Shown here: in pieces, positions 17,533 to 26,693 of the stretch | Position numbering within the stretch: the first letter of the stretch is position 1 | Layout of the letters: every line of letters begins with the position of its first letter | From: Candidatus Brockarchaeota archaeon | GTDB taxonomy: Archaea; Thermoproteota; EX4484-205; JAAOZP01 | Assembly (NCBI GenBank): GCA_017601395.1 | Contig: JAFNIQ010000011.1 | Location: forward strand, 1 to 41,751 | DNA: 41,751 nt | Reading direction: 5' to 3' | Program-made: the position numbers and the translations under genes | Notes under the pieces: generated by a model | What the model was told of the DNA's origin: nothing | Databases searched by the model: none | The model's input: only the letters and a program-made list of their open reading frames with translations

Positions 17533-18546
17533 TCATCTTCCCTCCCCTTCGTGAAATGGCTCCGCGTTTTCTTTAACGTAGTCCACCACCTCCTCCACAC
17601 GTGCAAACGCTAGTGAAACATATGTGTCTGCAGAACCATAGTAGAGGGCGATTCTGCCGCTTTCAGCATCAGTTAAAGCTGCACATGGAAACACTACGTT
17701 TGGAACAAAGCCGACTGTCTCATACTCCTTCTCCGGCGTTAACAGGTAGTCCCTACACCTGTAAAGAACCTTAGAGGGATTGTTAAGGTCTAGTATTGCT
17801 GCACCACAACTGTAAACATAACCATTGCACGTCAGGACCACCCCATGGTAGAAAAGGAGCCATCCTTCTGTTGTTTCGATTGGTACTGGGCCTGCTCCGA
17901 TTTTAAGCCCCTGCCACCAGCCTGTTCCCCCTCTTCCCATGACTCTCCTATGCTTGCCCCAGTGAATCATGTCAGGGCTCTCACTCAGGAAAATGTCTCC
18001 AAAAGGGGTGTGGCCAGCATCACTAGGTCTTGAAAGCATAACGTATTTCCCATTGATCATCCTCGGGAAGAGGACGCCATTTCTATTGAATGGGAGGAAA
18101 GCGTTTTCAAGCCTTATGAACTCTTTAAAATCCTTGGTCACACCTACTCCTACGGATGGGCCGTAAAAGTCCGTGCACCAAGTTATGTAGTAAGTGTCTT
18201 CTATCTTAACAACCCTAGGGTCGTATGCGTAGTTAGGCTGGTATATTCTTCCCTCACTATCCCTCCACGTGATCACCTCGTCTTCAATATCCCAAGAGAT
18301 GCCGTCGTCGCTCCAACCAACGTGAAGCCTAGCCTTACCATCCTTATGGTCCGCCCTGAAAACCCCTGCGAACCCTCCTTTGAAAGGCACTATGGCGCTG
18401 TTGAACACTCTGGCAGTGCTCCTAGTGGGGTTCCACTTGGTCAGAGGGTTCTTATCGTACCTCCAGACAACTCCCTCATAGCCTTCAGGCTTATCCTGCC
18501 AAGGGATGTTACTAAGGCTTTCTCCAATAATCCTTGCTCCACCCAT
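17533..18546 (-). CDS. Glycoside hydrolase family 130 (beta-mannosyl phosphorylase-like)
   Basis: FNSAIVPFKGGFAGVFRADHKDGKARLHVGWSDDGISW, YDPRVVKIEDTYYITWCTDFYGPSVGVGVTKDF, GWLLFYHGV, YYGSADTYVSLA. Confidence 0.92.
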   Translation of the reverse strand: MGGARIIGESLSNIPWQDKPEGYEGVVWRYDKNPLTKWNPTRSTARVFNSAIVPFKGGFAGVFRADHKDGKARLHVGWSDDGISWDIEDEVITWRDSEGRIYQPNYAYDPRVVKIEDTYYITWCTDFYGPSVGVGVTKDFKEFIRLENAFLPFNRNGVLFPRMINGKYVMLSRPSDAGHTPFGDIFLSESPDMIHWGKHRRVMGRGGTGWWQGLKIGAGPVPIETTEGWLLFYHGVVLTCNGYVYSCGAAILDLNNPSKVLYRCRDYLLTPEKEYETVGFVPNVVFPCAALTDAESGRIALYYGSADTYVSLAFARVEEVVDYVKENAEPFHEGEGR

Positions 18547-18660
18547 TCCTTAAACCACCGTTTTTTCAACGCGTGTAAAGTTATAAAACTTGGCTTGCGA
18601 AAGCTTTGGCTAACGGGGTTCAAGAGCTGGAATCGTTAATCCTGTAAGCCCAAGTAATCA

Positions 18661-19041
18661 TCATTTCTTCTTGAAGAAGAGCCAAGCGTTTTCCCCGGCT
18701 TTCTCAAACCTCATCAGGATGAAGCGTCCCCTAAGACGCTTTCCCCGTATTTCAACCTCTATGCTTCTATCTGTCCTCTTAACGAGGTCATAGTCGCCGT
18801 AATCCCATTTTTCAACCCTGCCCGAGCCATATTGGCCTTCAGGTATGACTCCCTCAAACTCGGAATATTCTATGGGATGATCCTCAACCTGTATCGCTAG
18901 TCTTTTCACACCGGGCTTGTCCTCCGGCTCCTTGGGTATGGCCCAGCTTTTCAGAACACCGTCCATTTCAAGCCTTAGGTCATAATGGAGGTGAGTAGCA
19001 GCATGCTTTTGAACAACATAAATCAGTTTCCTACGGCTCAT
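18661..19041 (-). CDS. Standalone LigD-type 3'-phosphoesterase (PE) domain protein
   Basis: [32 protein letters not shown]...[33 protein letters not shown]. Confidence 0.95.
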   Translation of the reverse strand: MSRRKLIYVVQKHAATHLHYDLRLEMDGVLKSWAIPKEPEDKPGVKRLAIQVEDHPIEYSEFEGVIPEGQYGSGRVEKWDYGDYDLVKRTDRSIEVEIRGKRLRGRFILMRFEKAGENAWLFFKKK

Positions 19042-19062
19042 TTCCCAGACCTGGAGAAACCA

Positions 19063-20607
19063 TCATATGCTGCCCGCCGTCCTGTTCTGAATGATCCTTC
19101 GAAGGGTTTCCACACTGCTTTTCCGAGGAGTCCTTTTCTTAGTGTTCAGGTCGACACTGTAGAGTCCAAACCTCATGCTGAACCCATGCGCCCATTCGTA
19201 GTTGTCAGTCAAAGCCCAGTGGAAATATCCTCTTAAGTCGAGGCTTTTCTTACTAACGATCTCCTCGAGAACCCGCAGGTGTTCAACAATATACCTGGGC
19301 CTAAGCGTGTCTTCAGAGTCGGCGACACCGTTTTCAGTGATGAACATGGGTATACCGTATTTAGACATTTCGAACAGCGTCTCTGCAAGCCCCTCCGGGT
19401 AAAGCTCCCAGCCGAAATCCGACGTGGGCCTACCGTCAAGAGAAACATCTTTAGCCTTGCAGGTTAAGCCGTAGCCCTCCATAATCTCCGGAATCCCCTG
19501 GATGCCCATGAATAACTTTGCAAGAAGAGATTTTCTCCCCTTCACAACCATCCGCGTGTAATAGTTTACTCCAAGCCAGTCCAGCTTCCCCTCAAGATGT
19601 TTTTCAAACTCTTCACCTTCCCTAACCATGTTGAGATTCGTATCGACCCATCCTGATGAGACTGCCTGTATGAACAGGTTGTTGTGAACATGCCTCAGGA
19701 AACGTGAAGCATGCGAATCCTCCTCTCTGGAAGGGTCTAGCGGCATCACTGGAATGACGTGTTGAATAACGCCTATCGATGCTGGAAGTGGACTGTCTGG
19801 ATCAGCCCGTTGCCCGTCAAACTTCTTCAAGGCTTCGAAGGCTCTTGCATGTGCAACAATCATGTTCACCAGGACGCGTTTAAAATTTTTTAAAGCGTTT
19901 AAAGCGTTTGCTCTAACGCTCGGCGGGAACCCGCTTCCAACCATGAAATAACCCGTCTCCGCAACGATATTCGGCTCGTTGAAAGTAGCCCACATGTCAA
20001 CCCTTCCTCCAAGCCTCCAGGCTAAAAACGCAGCGTACTTAGAAAACTCTACGATCGTCTCCTGATCGTACCAGCCTCTAGGCCCCTTTCTAAACCCTGA
20101 GTCCCTCACGGCAATCGGGTCGTGAACCCAGATTGGAAGAGTGAAGTGGTTTAAACATACTATCACCTTAAACCCTTTCTCCCTAAGATTGTCAATAATC
20201 CTCTCGTAACGATTTAAAGCATCCACACTAGCCAGGTTTTCAAGCTTCTCCAGAGCCTTATCATCGATGTCGATTCTAACTATCCTCCCCTGCTTAGTCT
20301 CCACGTCAACCTTGACTTCAAAAGTATTCTTAGGGAATATCCTGCTCCACTCCACTCCAAGCCTGTAAGCGTTCATGCCCAGTCTCTTAGCCAGCTCATG
20401 GTCAGAGTCGTAAAGCTCCCAGTAGTTTACTCCGTTCTCGGGAAGATCGCCGCTAACAATCTTGCTTCTCACGTTTACTGGATCGTGAACCCATTTAAAC
20501 CAGTCAGTATTCGGGTCCACGTTTTCGCCGAGAGGGTCGCCCATTTCAAACTGGAAGCCTGCTTCTGAAACCCCCCAGAGAAAATCCTCTGGAAACATGA
20601 GCAGCAA
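19063..20607 (-). CDS. GH1 beta-glycosidase (archaeal LacS-like)
   Basis: FPEDFLWGVSEAGFQFEMGDP, MNAYRLGVEWSRIFP, WATFNEPN, GIPMFITENGVADSED, GYFHWALTDNYEWAHGFSMRFGLYSVD. Confidence 0.96.
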   Translation of the reverse strand: MLLMFPEDFLWGVSEAGFQFEMGDPLGENVDPNTDWFKWVHDPVNVRSKIVSGDLPENGVNYWELYDSDHELAKRLGMNAYRLGVEWSRIFPKNTFEVKVDVETKQGRIVRIDIDDKALEKLENLASVDALNRYERIIDNLREKGFKVIVCLNHFTLPIWVHDPIAVRDSGFRKGPRGWYDQETIVEFSKYAAFLAWRLGGRVDMWATFNEPNIVAETGYFMVGSGFPPSVRANALNALKNFKRVLVNMIVAHARAFEALKKFDGQRADPDSPLPASIGVIQHVIPVMPLDPSREEDSHASRFLRHVHNNLFIQAVSSGWVDTNLNMVREGEEFEKHLEGKLDWLGVNYYTRMVVKGRKSLLAKLFMGIQGIPEIMEGYGLTCKAKDVSLDGRPTSDFGWELYPEGLAETLFEMSKYGIPMFITENGVADSEDTLRPRYIVEHLRVLEEIVSKKSLDLRGYFHWALTDNYEWAHGFSMRFGLYSVDLNTKKRTPRKSSVETLRRIIQNRTAGSI

Positions 20608-20659
20608 TAACCCTGTGGAAATATAAACTTTAGAGGTTTAAAAGTTCCTAGCGGTAGGG

Positions 20660-21499
20660 TTAACGCCTGGCTTGAACAATAAACTTGCAGGCGGGATCCC
20701 CCTTAGCGATGCACTCCGCCTCCACTACGCTTACGCTTTCGTTCAAAACGTGTTTAAAAACCCCTGCTAAATATCCTCTGAAGAACTGGCTGAAGGCCTC
20801 CCCCTTCTTCCCTTTGAAAGGCAGGCATTCGAACAATTCTCTGACTATCAGTGTCGCTCCATCGCTGTTGAACTCAGCCACTTCAGCCATACACCATCCT
20901 TTAGCAGTTCTCTCCGCCAGTATCAGCTTTAAAGCTTCCAGCTTATTCATGGAATGCTTGTTCAAAACGCTCATCGCCTTGTCCTCCCCAGCTGACACCC
21001 CCATCTGGTATAGCACGACAGCCGCCCCGGTTCCAAACTTCTCGTAAAGACTTTCAACAATTCTTCCAAAGGTTTCAACTCTGAACGTGAAGCTTCTCTC
21101 GCCGGAAACAAGGAGTGGGAAGTGTAAGCTATCTATCATCAGCTCGTTAAACTTTTCATCAGAAACATTAACCTCTAAGACTCCTTCAATGCTCTCCAGA
21201 TCCGTGGCGATATCCTTTGCCTGCGCATCACTTTTTGAAATATCTATGAAAGCACCTATGAGAGCAGTGTCATCCTCCCTGCTTACCGTGTGGAAGCCGG
21301 AGAAAAGCCCAACCCTTCTTTCATAAAGAGTCCTAACAACCTTTATGAAAACTCCCGGCATTCTTCTCATCTTTACAGAGATCTCGATGAGTTTAGCATC
21401 AGGATGCTGCTCAGCACATAAAACTTCCTTAGGGTTAAGCTTCTCGCTCTTTCCACCGCCTAGTTTTTTAACAGGCTTCTCCTCCATGTTCCCCGTCAA
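20660..21499 (-). CDS. ACT-like plus V4R-domain regulatory/sensor protein
   Basis: N-terminal ACT-like MRRMPGVFIKVVRTLYERRVGLFSGFHTVSREDDTALIGAFIDIS; C-terminal V4R signature SVVEAECIAKGDPACKFIV. Confidence 0.8.
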   Translation of the reverse strand: MTGNMEEKPVKKLGGGKSEKLNPKEVLCAEQHPDAKLIEISVKMRRMPGVFIKVVRTLYERRVGLFSGFHTVSREDDTALIGAFIDISKSDAQAKDIATDLESIEGVLEVNVSDEKFNELMIDSLHFPLLVSGERSFTFRVETFGRIVESLYEKFGTGAAVVLYQMGVSAGEDKAMSVLNKHSMNKLEALKLILAERTAKGWCMAEVAEFNSDGATLIVRELFECLPFKGKKGEAFSQFFRGYLAGVFKHVLNESVSVVEAECIAKGDPACKFIVQARR

Positions 21500-21580
21500 A
21501 GCATCATTTTAACCATATAAACTTTCTTTTCAATCCTGGTAAAACAATTCCATGGGCTTTAGAATCGCGCTCTTTTTAAA

Positions 21581-21620
21581 GTTTAGCATGGTTTAAATAC
21601 GTTTAAAACAGTTTATAACA
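21581..21620. promoter_or_regulatory. Phased tandem array GTTTAGCATG/GTTTAAATAC/GTTTAAAACA/GTTTATAACA (10-bp period)
   Basis: Four GTTTA units at exact 10-bp spacing in the divergent intergenic region of the V4R protein and aldo/keto reductase genes. Confidence 0.65.
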
Positions 21621-21678
21621 CATATTGTTCGTAAAATCTTTAATAAGGCTAGTGTTTTTTTAAAAAATGTGATGCCTA

Positions 21679-22617
21679 TTGGAGTATGTTGAGTTGGGTA
21701 GAAGCGGTTTAAAGGTCTCCGTAATAGGCTTTGGCGCTTGGCAGGCCAGTGGGAAAGCTTGGGGTGCTGATGTTGAGGACGATCAAATAGTGAAGGCGAT
21801 AGTCAGGGCTAACGAACTAGGGGTTAACCTTATAGATACTGCTGAAGCATACGGCGGGGGGCATTCTGAGGAGGTTGTTGCCAGAGCGATAAGGGAGGTT
21901 GGAAGGGAGAACCTTGTCATCGCCACGAAGGTTCACGGCGGGCACTTGAGGTACGACGATGTTTTGAAGGCTGCTGAACAAAGTTTAAGGAGGCTCGGAG
22001 TAAGAGAGATAGACCTCTACCAGGTTCACTGGCCAGACCCGTGGGAGCAGGTTCCGCTGAAGCACACTATGCGCGCCATGGAGAGGCTTTACAAGGAGGG
22101 TAAGATAAGAGCCATCGGTGTTAGCAATTTCGCCGTCAGAGACCTGGAGGAGGCGAGGAGACACCTGTCTGAAGCAAGCATCGTTTCAAACCAGGTTAGG
22201 TATAACATGCTGCAAAGGGAGATTGAGGAGGAGGTTCTGCCCTACTGCAGGAGGGAGAACATAACGGTGATCGCGTACAGTCCTCTGGCTCAGGGAGCGT
22301 TAACCGGGAAGTATGGTTTAAGCAATAAGCCTTCAGACAATATTAGAAGGGGGAACAAGCTTTTCACGGATGAAAACCTTGCTGAGATAACTCGTCTCTT
22401 GAAAGTCTTGGAGAAGATCGCTAGGGAAAGGAGCAAGACTATTGCTCAGGTTGCTATGAACTGGCTCCTGAGGGAGGGGAATGTCGTGCCGATACCTGGG
22501 GCGAAGAACCCTGCGCAGGCAGAGGAGAACGCAGGCACAGCAGGCTGGAGGCTGAGCGGGCAGGAGCTCATGGAGATAGAGAGCGTTCTCAAAACATTGT
22601 CGTTAGACTTCTTCTGA
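21679..22617 (+). CDS. Aldo/keto reductase
   Basis: LGRSGLKVSVIGFGAW, NLIDTAEAYGGGHSEE, IDLYQVHWPDP, IRAIGVSNF; TTG start. Confidence 0.95.
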   Translation: MEYVELGRSGLKVSVIGFGAWQASGKAWGADVEDDQIVKAIVRANELGVNLIDTAEAYGGGHSEEVVARAIREVGRENLVIATKVHGGHLRYDDVLKAAEQSLRRLGVREIDLYQVHWPDPWEQVPLKHTMRAMERLYKEGKIRAIGVSNFAVRDLEEARRHLSEASIVSNQVRYNMLQREIEEEVLPYCRRENITVIAYSPLAQGALTGKYGLSNKPSDNIRRGNKLFTDENLAEITRLLKVLEKIARERSKTIAQVAMNWLLREGNVVPIPGAKNPAQAEENAGTAGWRLSGQELMEIESVLKTLSLDFF

Positions 22618-22680
22618 TTACCCTGAAATGGTGGCGAGAAGCGGGCGATTCGTAAAAGCCTGAAAATCTGTCTAGGCGAC

Positions 22681-23913
22681 TCAATTGCTCTTAATCCTTT
22701 TAGAAGAAGGCTTCTCATCCATCCTGATGAAGAACAACCCTGAAGCAAACCTTCCGGCTGCTGAAATGAAATAGCCTATTTGAAGGCTTAAACGTCTACC
22801 GATATGGAGGCTAATGAACTCGTCAACGTTCCCTCCAACAGCCGAGCCCGCGAAATGCGATATTCCAGTTATCATGTTGTATATGGAAGTCAGCTCGCCA
22901 ACACGGTCTTCAGGAATAACGTCTAGAATATACGGGAGGATTGTCGCATTGCCCACGGACAACATAATGCCGAGGTAAACGCTGAGGATGGCAAGGTGGA
23001 GAAAGCCTTGGGCGAAACAGTATGCTAATGGCACTGCGGTGAGCGAAACGTAATATAGAACTATTAGGGGCTTTTTGCCCTTTACGGCGGCCAAACGTCC
23101 CATGAAGGGTTGAGCAATCAGCGTGGCGATGGTTTGAATCACTGAGATGGCTCCGACTTCAGTCATGCTTAGGTTAAGGATTGACGCGGTAGTGATGGTG
23201 AAAAGGGGCCAAGCGTAAGACATGAAGAAACCCTGGAGTGCCGACATTTTTAGGAAGAACTTGAAATCGCTGCTCTCGTTTATTAAACCAGGTATGTCGG
23301 ATATTTTGAATACTGACATGATGCTTTTGAAGCTGGTTTCACGAATCCTGTCCTCCCTTATCATTAAGAGTATTAGGGACCCGGATAGGCTTACGGAGAC
23401 CGCTATCAAGGAGGGTGCTAGGAGGCTCCCCCCGGAGTAGTCTATAAGCCATCCTGAGAATGCTGTTGCAACCAGGCTTCCCAGGAGGGAAGCTATGTTC
23501 ATGTTTGAAATCACTATGCTTCTCGAAGAGGGCTGTGTAGCCTCCCTTAAAAGGGCGTTCCAAGCAGGGACTGCGGCGGAGCTCAGGAAGAAGTATAGTG
23601 CGACAAGGATTAGGAATGTTTTCGGCTCAGCCGTCAAAGCCATAGGTATCCAGATTAGTGATGCTGCAATGCTTGCAACAACTATGATGCTGACTCTTCT
23701 CCCAAGCATGTCGCTGAGCCTACCCCAGGGTACTTGGAGGCTGCTTACGAAAAGGTTGTTGAAAGAATGCATCCAGCCTATTTCTCCGGGAGAAGCCCCG
23801 ATTCTAGCGGCGTAAACATAAATGAAGGGGGTTACCATGCTGTTGCTCAGAGAGCTGGCGAAAGCCCTACCGTACATCAGTCTCAGCTTCTCCCTGTTTT
23901 CATCGCCAGCCAT
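22681..23913 (-). CDS. Major facilitator superfamily transporter
   Basis: Twelve-helix hydrophobic pattern with PWGRLSDMLGRRVSI and QPFMGRLAAVKGKKPLI. Start taken as internal MAGDENRE; the track ORF extends to 24027. Confidence 0.87.
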   Translation of the reverse strand: MAGDENREKLRLMYGRAFASSLSNSMVTPFIYVYAARIGASPGEIGWMHSFNNLFVSSLQVPWGRLSDMLGRRVSIIVVASIAASLIWIPMALTAEPKTFLILVALYFFLSSAAVPAWNALLREATQPSSRSIVISNMNIASLLGSLVATAFSGWLIDYSGGSLLAPSLIAVSVSLSGSLILLMIREDRIRETSFKSIMSVFKISDIPGLINESSDFKFFLKMSALQGFFMSYAWPLFTITTASILNLSMTEVGAISVIQTIATLIAQPFMGRLAAVKGKKPLIVLYYVSLTAVPLAYCFAQGFLHLAILSVYLGIMLSVGNATILPYILDVIPEDRVGELTSIYNMITGISHFAGSAVGGNVDEFISLHIGRRLSLQIGYFISAAGRFASGLFFIRMDEKPSSKRIKSN

Positions 23914-24084
23914 CAGAAGCAGCGGGGATAATCCGCGGCTTTTAAACTCTACTTTTAAACATGAAGTCCATATATAGTGCATACTCGTCTCCGGTAGAAA
24001 TGCTGTGTTTTTCGGACGCTTACTCAACGTGTTGCAAGCTAACTCTAATGTGTGACGAGCATGCGTAGTGCGATATGAATATAC

Positions 24085-24166
24085 GGGGCTGGCTTAATCA
24101 AGCCCTGAGGCCTATAGGATGGTCCCAAGTGGGATGAGCCGGAGCCTCTTCGCTAAGGCGGAGAGG
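24085..24166. ncRNA. Candidate structured RNA / hairpin cluster in a long intergenic gap
   Basis: Successive hairpins GGCTT-AATC-AAGCC, TCCC-AAGT-GGGA and CCTCTTCGC-TAAG-GCGGAGAGG (9 bp with one G-U), GC-rich in an AT-rich gap. Confidence 0.35.
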
Positions 24167-24236
24167 ATTTTAAAACTCTACTGTTGAAAGAGGGGTCCGT
24201 AAATCTTATTAAAAACCTCTTTCTAGCCCGGTTAAA

Positions 24237-25298
24237 ATGAGCAGGATCAAGGTGGGCATAGTTGGTTGCGGCGGAATAGCAAGGAGCACTCACGTTCCAT
24301 ACTATAAGAAGATTAGTGAAGTTGAAATCGTTGCCTGCGCCGACGTTGATTTTAACGCTGCAAGGAGCCTTGCTGAGGATTTTAAAATACCTAGGTATTA
24401 CACGGATTTCAACGATATGTTTGAGAAGGAGGAGCTTGATGCGGTAAGCGTCTGTACTCCGAACATGTTCCACAAGGATCCTACTGTCGCAGCGTTGAAG
24501 GCTGGTGCACATGTTTTGACTGAGAAACCTATGGCTGGTAACCTTAGGGACGCGATGGAGATGTACGAGGTATCTAAGAAGACGGGCGGAATCCTCATCA
24601 TAGGGTTCCAGACGAGGTTTAGGCCTGATTTAAACATTCTTAAAGACATGGTTAACGCTGGAGAGCTTGGTGAAATATACTATTCCAGAGCACTAGCCTT
24701 GAGAAGGTGGGGCATACCTCCGAAAAAAACCTTCATAAGTAAAACGCTTGCCGGAGCAGGCCCGTTGTTCGACATAGGTTGCTACGCGGTGGACTTTACG
24801 ATGTACATTATGAACTTTCCTGAACCTAAGTCGGCTTTTGGAGTATTATATACGAAGTTTGGCAATAATCCTGAAGCAGCTAAGCGGGGCTGCTGGGGTG
24901 GAACATGGAACCCGGTGGAGTTCGAGGTTGAGGATAATGCTTTTGCCTTAGTCAAGTTTAAGAATGATTTCACAATGCTTCTTGAGACGAACTGGGCCTC
25001 GTTCATAGATAGAGACAGATTTGGCGTTGAATTACTTGGGACGAAAGGCGGAGCCCGGCTTGACCCCCCAGAAATATACATGGAGATTCAGGGAGTTAGA
25101 GTAAATGTTAAGCCACAGGACCAGCCGCCCAACATAGATATATACGAAATGAGGATTAAGAAGTTCATAGAGTCTGTTAAAGAGGGCAGGCCATTGTTCT
25201 CTCCGGCCATCGAGGGCCTGAGGGTCCAAGCCATCCTTGAAGCAATATACAGATCCGCAGTTGAAGATAGACAGGTACCTGTCGAGTGGAGCTTTTGA
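24237..25298 (+). CDS. Gfo/Idh/MocA-family oxidoreductase
   Basis: KVGIVGCGGIARSTHVPYYKK, DAVSVCTPNMFHKDPTVAALKAGAHVLTEKPMAGNL. Confidence 0.95.
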   Translation: MSRIKVGIVGCGGIARSTHVPYYKKISEVEIVACADVDFNAARSLAEDFKIPRYYTDFNDMFEKEELDAVSVCTPNMFHKDPTVAALKAGAHVLTEKPMAGNLRDAMEMYEVSKKTGGILIIGFQTRFRPDLNILKDMVNAGELGEIYYSRALALRRWGIPPKKTFISKTLAGAGPLFDIGCYAVDFTMYIMNFPEPKSAFGVLYTKFGNNPEAAKRGCWGGTWNPVEFEVEDNAFALVKFKNDFTMLLETNWASFIDRDRFGVELLGTKGGARLDPPEIYMEIQGVRVNVKPQDQPPNIDIYEMRIKKFIESVKEGRPLFSPAIEGLRVQAILEAIYRSAVEDRQVPVEWSF

Positions 25299-25574
25299 AC
25301 GCGCTCCTGCATTAACCGCTAAGTGAACTCCGAAGCCTTTCAATGAGCTCTTCACCGTGATTTTACTCAAATCTTTAAGCTCTGTGATCACAAGTCGATA
25401 CTCGGTCTCTTCGTGGTGATCTTTTCAGTGCCACCGAAGGGGACGTGTGTTTCCAGATGGTTGTCTTCTCGGGTTATTAAGCCCTTCGTGGCAACGCTGC
25501 AGGCCACTATTATCATCGCTGGCATTCAGAACTATCGCGTTCATCAAAGTAATGCAACGCTATTTCAGGAAATG

Positions 25575-26591
25575 TTACACTCGTTTAATCAAGTATTCCT
25601 TTATGGATTCTGCTGCAATCAAACCGGATTTTAAAGCCGGCCCTATTAGAGAGGGGCCTGATTCAACGTCTCCGGCTGCGAAAACACCTTTCCAACTCGT
25701 CCTCCTCTTATCGTCCACGATTATCCTACCGTCTTCAGCCACGTGGATCTTGTCCGCGTTTTTCTTGAAGGGCGGGGTGGAACGCCCTCCAGTCGCTACT
25801 ATTACTGAATCTACTTCGAACACTTTCTCAGACCCGGGGACTGGTACGGGAGAGGGCCTCCCACTCTTGTCAGGAGGGCCGAGCTTAACATCCATTGTGA
25901 CCATCTGCCTAACCCTCCCATCTTCACCTTTGAATCCGACAGGGGCCTTAAGCTCAACTATTTTAACACCCTTCTCCTCAAGCATTTTAAGCTCTTTTTC
26001 ACCCGCCGGAGCCTCCCTCCTGGTCCTCCTGTACACTAATGAAACCTCCTTAACGCCGATTTCAAGAGCCAGGAGAGCCGAGTCTACTGCTGTTAAACCG
26101 GCTCCGATTACCGCCACGGAGCTCCCTAGGCCTGGGAGGCTTGAAGGCGGGGAGTAGCCGAACTTCGTCAAATAGTATTTTACGATATACGGTGCCGCGT
26201 GGAAAATGCCGTCGAGCTCCTCTCCTTCAACGTTCAGCCTCCGCGGCTCCCATGCTCCTGTTGCTATCAAAGTTGCATCATAATTCTCCACTATCTCGCT
26301 GAAATCCACGTCGAAGACCTCTGAATCGTGAACCTTCTTGCCGAGGTGAAAGTAAACCCCTTTCTCAGAAAGCTCCTTCACGCCTTCCCTGACCCCTTTC
26401 TTCGGTATTCTAAACTCAGGAATGCCGAATAAGAGTAGGCCTCCAGCCTCTGGCAACATGTCGTAAACATCAACCTCGACGCCTTCGCAGATTAAGAAGC
26501 CTGCTGCGGTTAACCCCGCTGGCCCAGCACCGATTATTGCAACCCTTCCCTTTAAGCGTGGAGCTACCTCTCTACATTTTATGAATTTCAA
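25575..26591 (-). CDS. FAD-dependent pyridine nucleotide-disulfide oxidoreductase, GltD/NfnB-like small-subunit type
   Basis: RVAIIGAGPAGLTAAGFLICEGVEVDVYDMLPEAGGLLLFGIPEFRIPKKGV, SVAVIGAGLTAVDSALLALEIGVKEVSLVYRRTRREAPAGEKE, GVFAAGDVESGPSLIGPALKSGLIAAESI. Confidence 0.92.
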   Translation of the reverse strand: MKFIKCREVAPRLKGRVAIIGAGPAGLTAAGFLICEGVEVDVYDMLPEAGGLLLFGIPEFRIPKKGVREGVKELSEKGVYFHLGKKVHDSEVFDVDFSEIVENYDATLIATGAWEPRRLNVEGEELDGIFHAAPYIVKYYLTKFGYSPPSSLPGLGSSVAVIGAGLTAVDSALLALEIGVKEVSLVYRRTRREAPAGEKELKMLEEKGVKIVELKAPVGFKGEDGRVRQMVTMDVKLGPPDKSGRPSPVPVPGSEKVFEVDSVIVATGGRSTPPFKKNADKIHVAEDGRIIVDDKRRTSWKGVFAAGDVESGPSLIGPALKSGLIAAESIKEYLIKRV

Positions 26592-26693
26592 GGCGTTTGC
26601 AGAAGTATTCTGTCTTAAAAAAACTTTTTGATACCGATATGCTTCTAGCGCACCCTATAATATTCGAGAGGAAAGGCTTATTACAGGGCTACT

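Noticed and set aside
19877-19912. GTTTAAAATTTTTTAAAGCGTTTAAAGCGTTTGC resembling the GTTTA arrays
   Set aside because: Inside the GH1 coding sequence with 9-bp (codon) spacing, explained by Lys/Asn/Ala/Leu codons; not the 10-bp promoter array.
25447-26157. 236-aa plus-strand ORF overlapping the GltD-like gene
   Set aside because: Antisense shadow of a well-supported oxidoreductase; Ser/Pro/Leu-rich.
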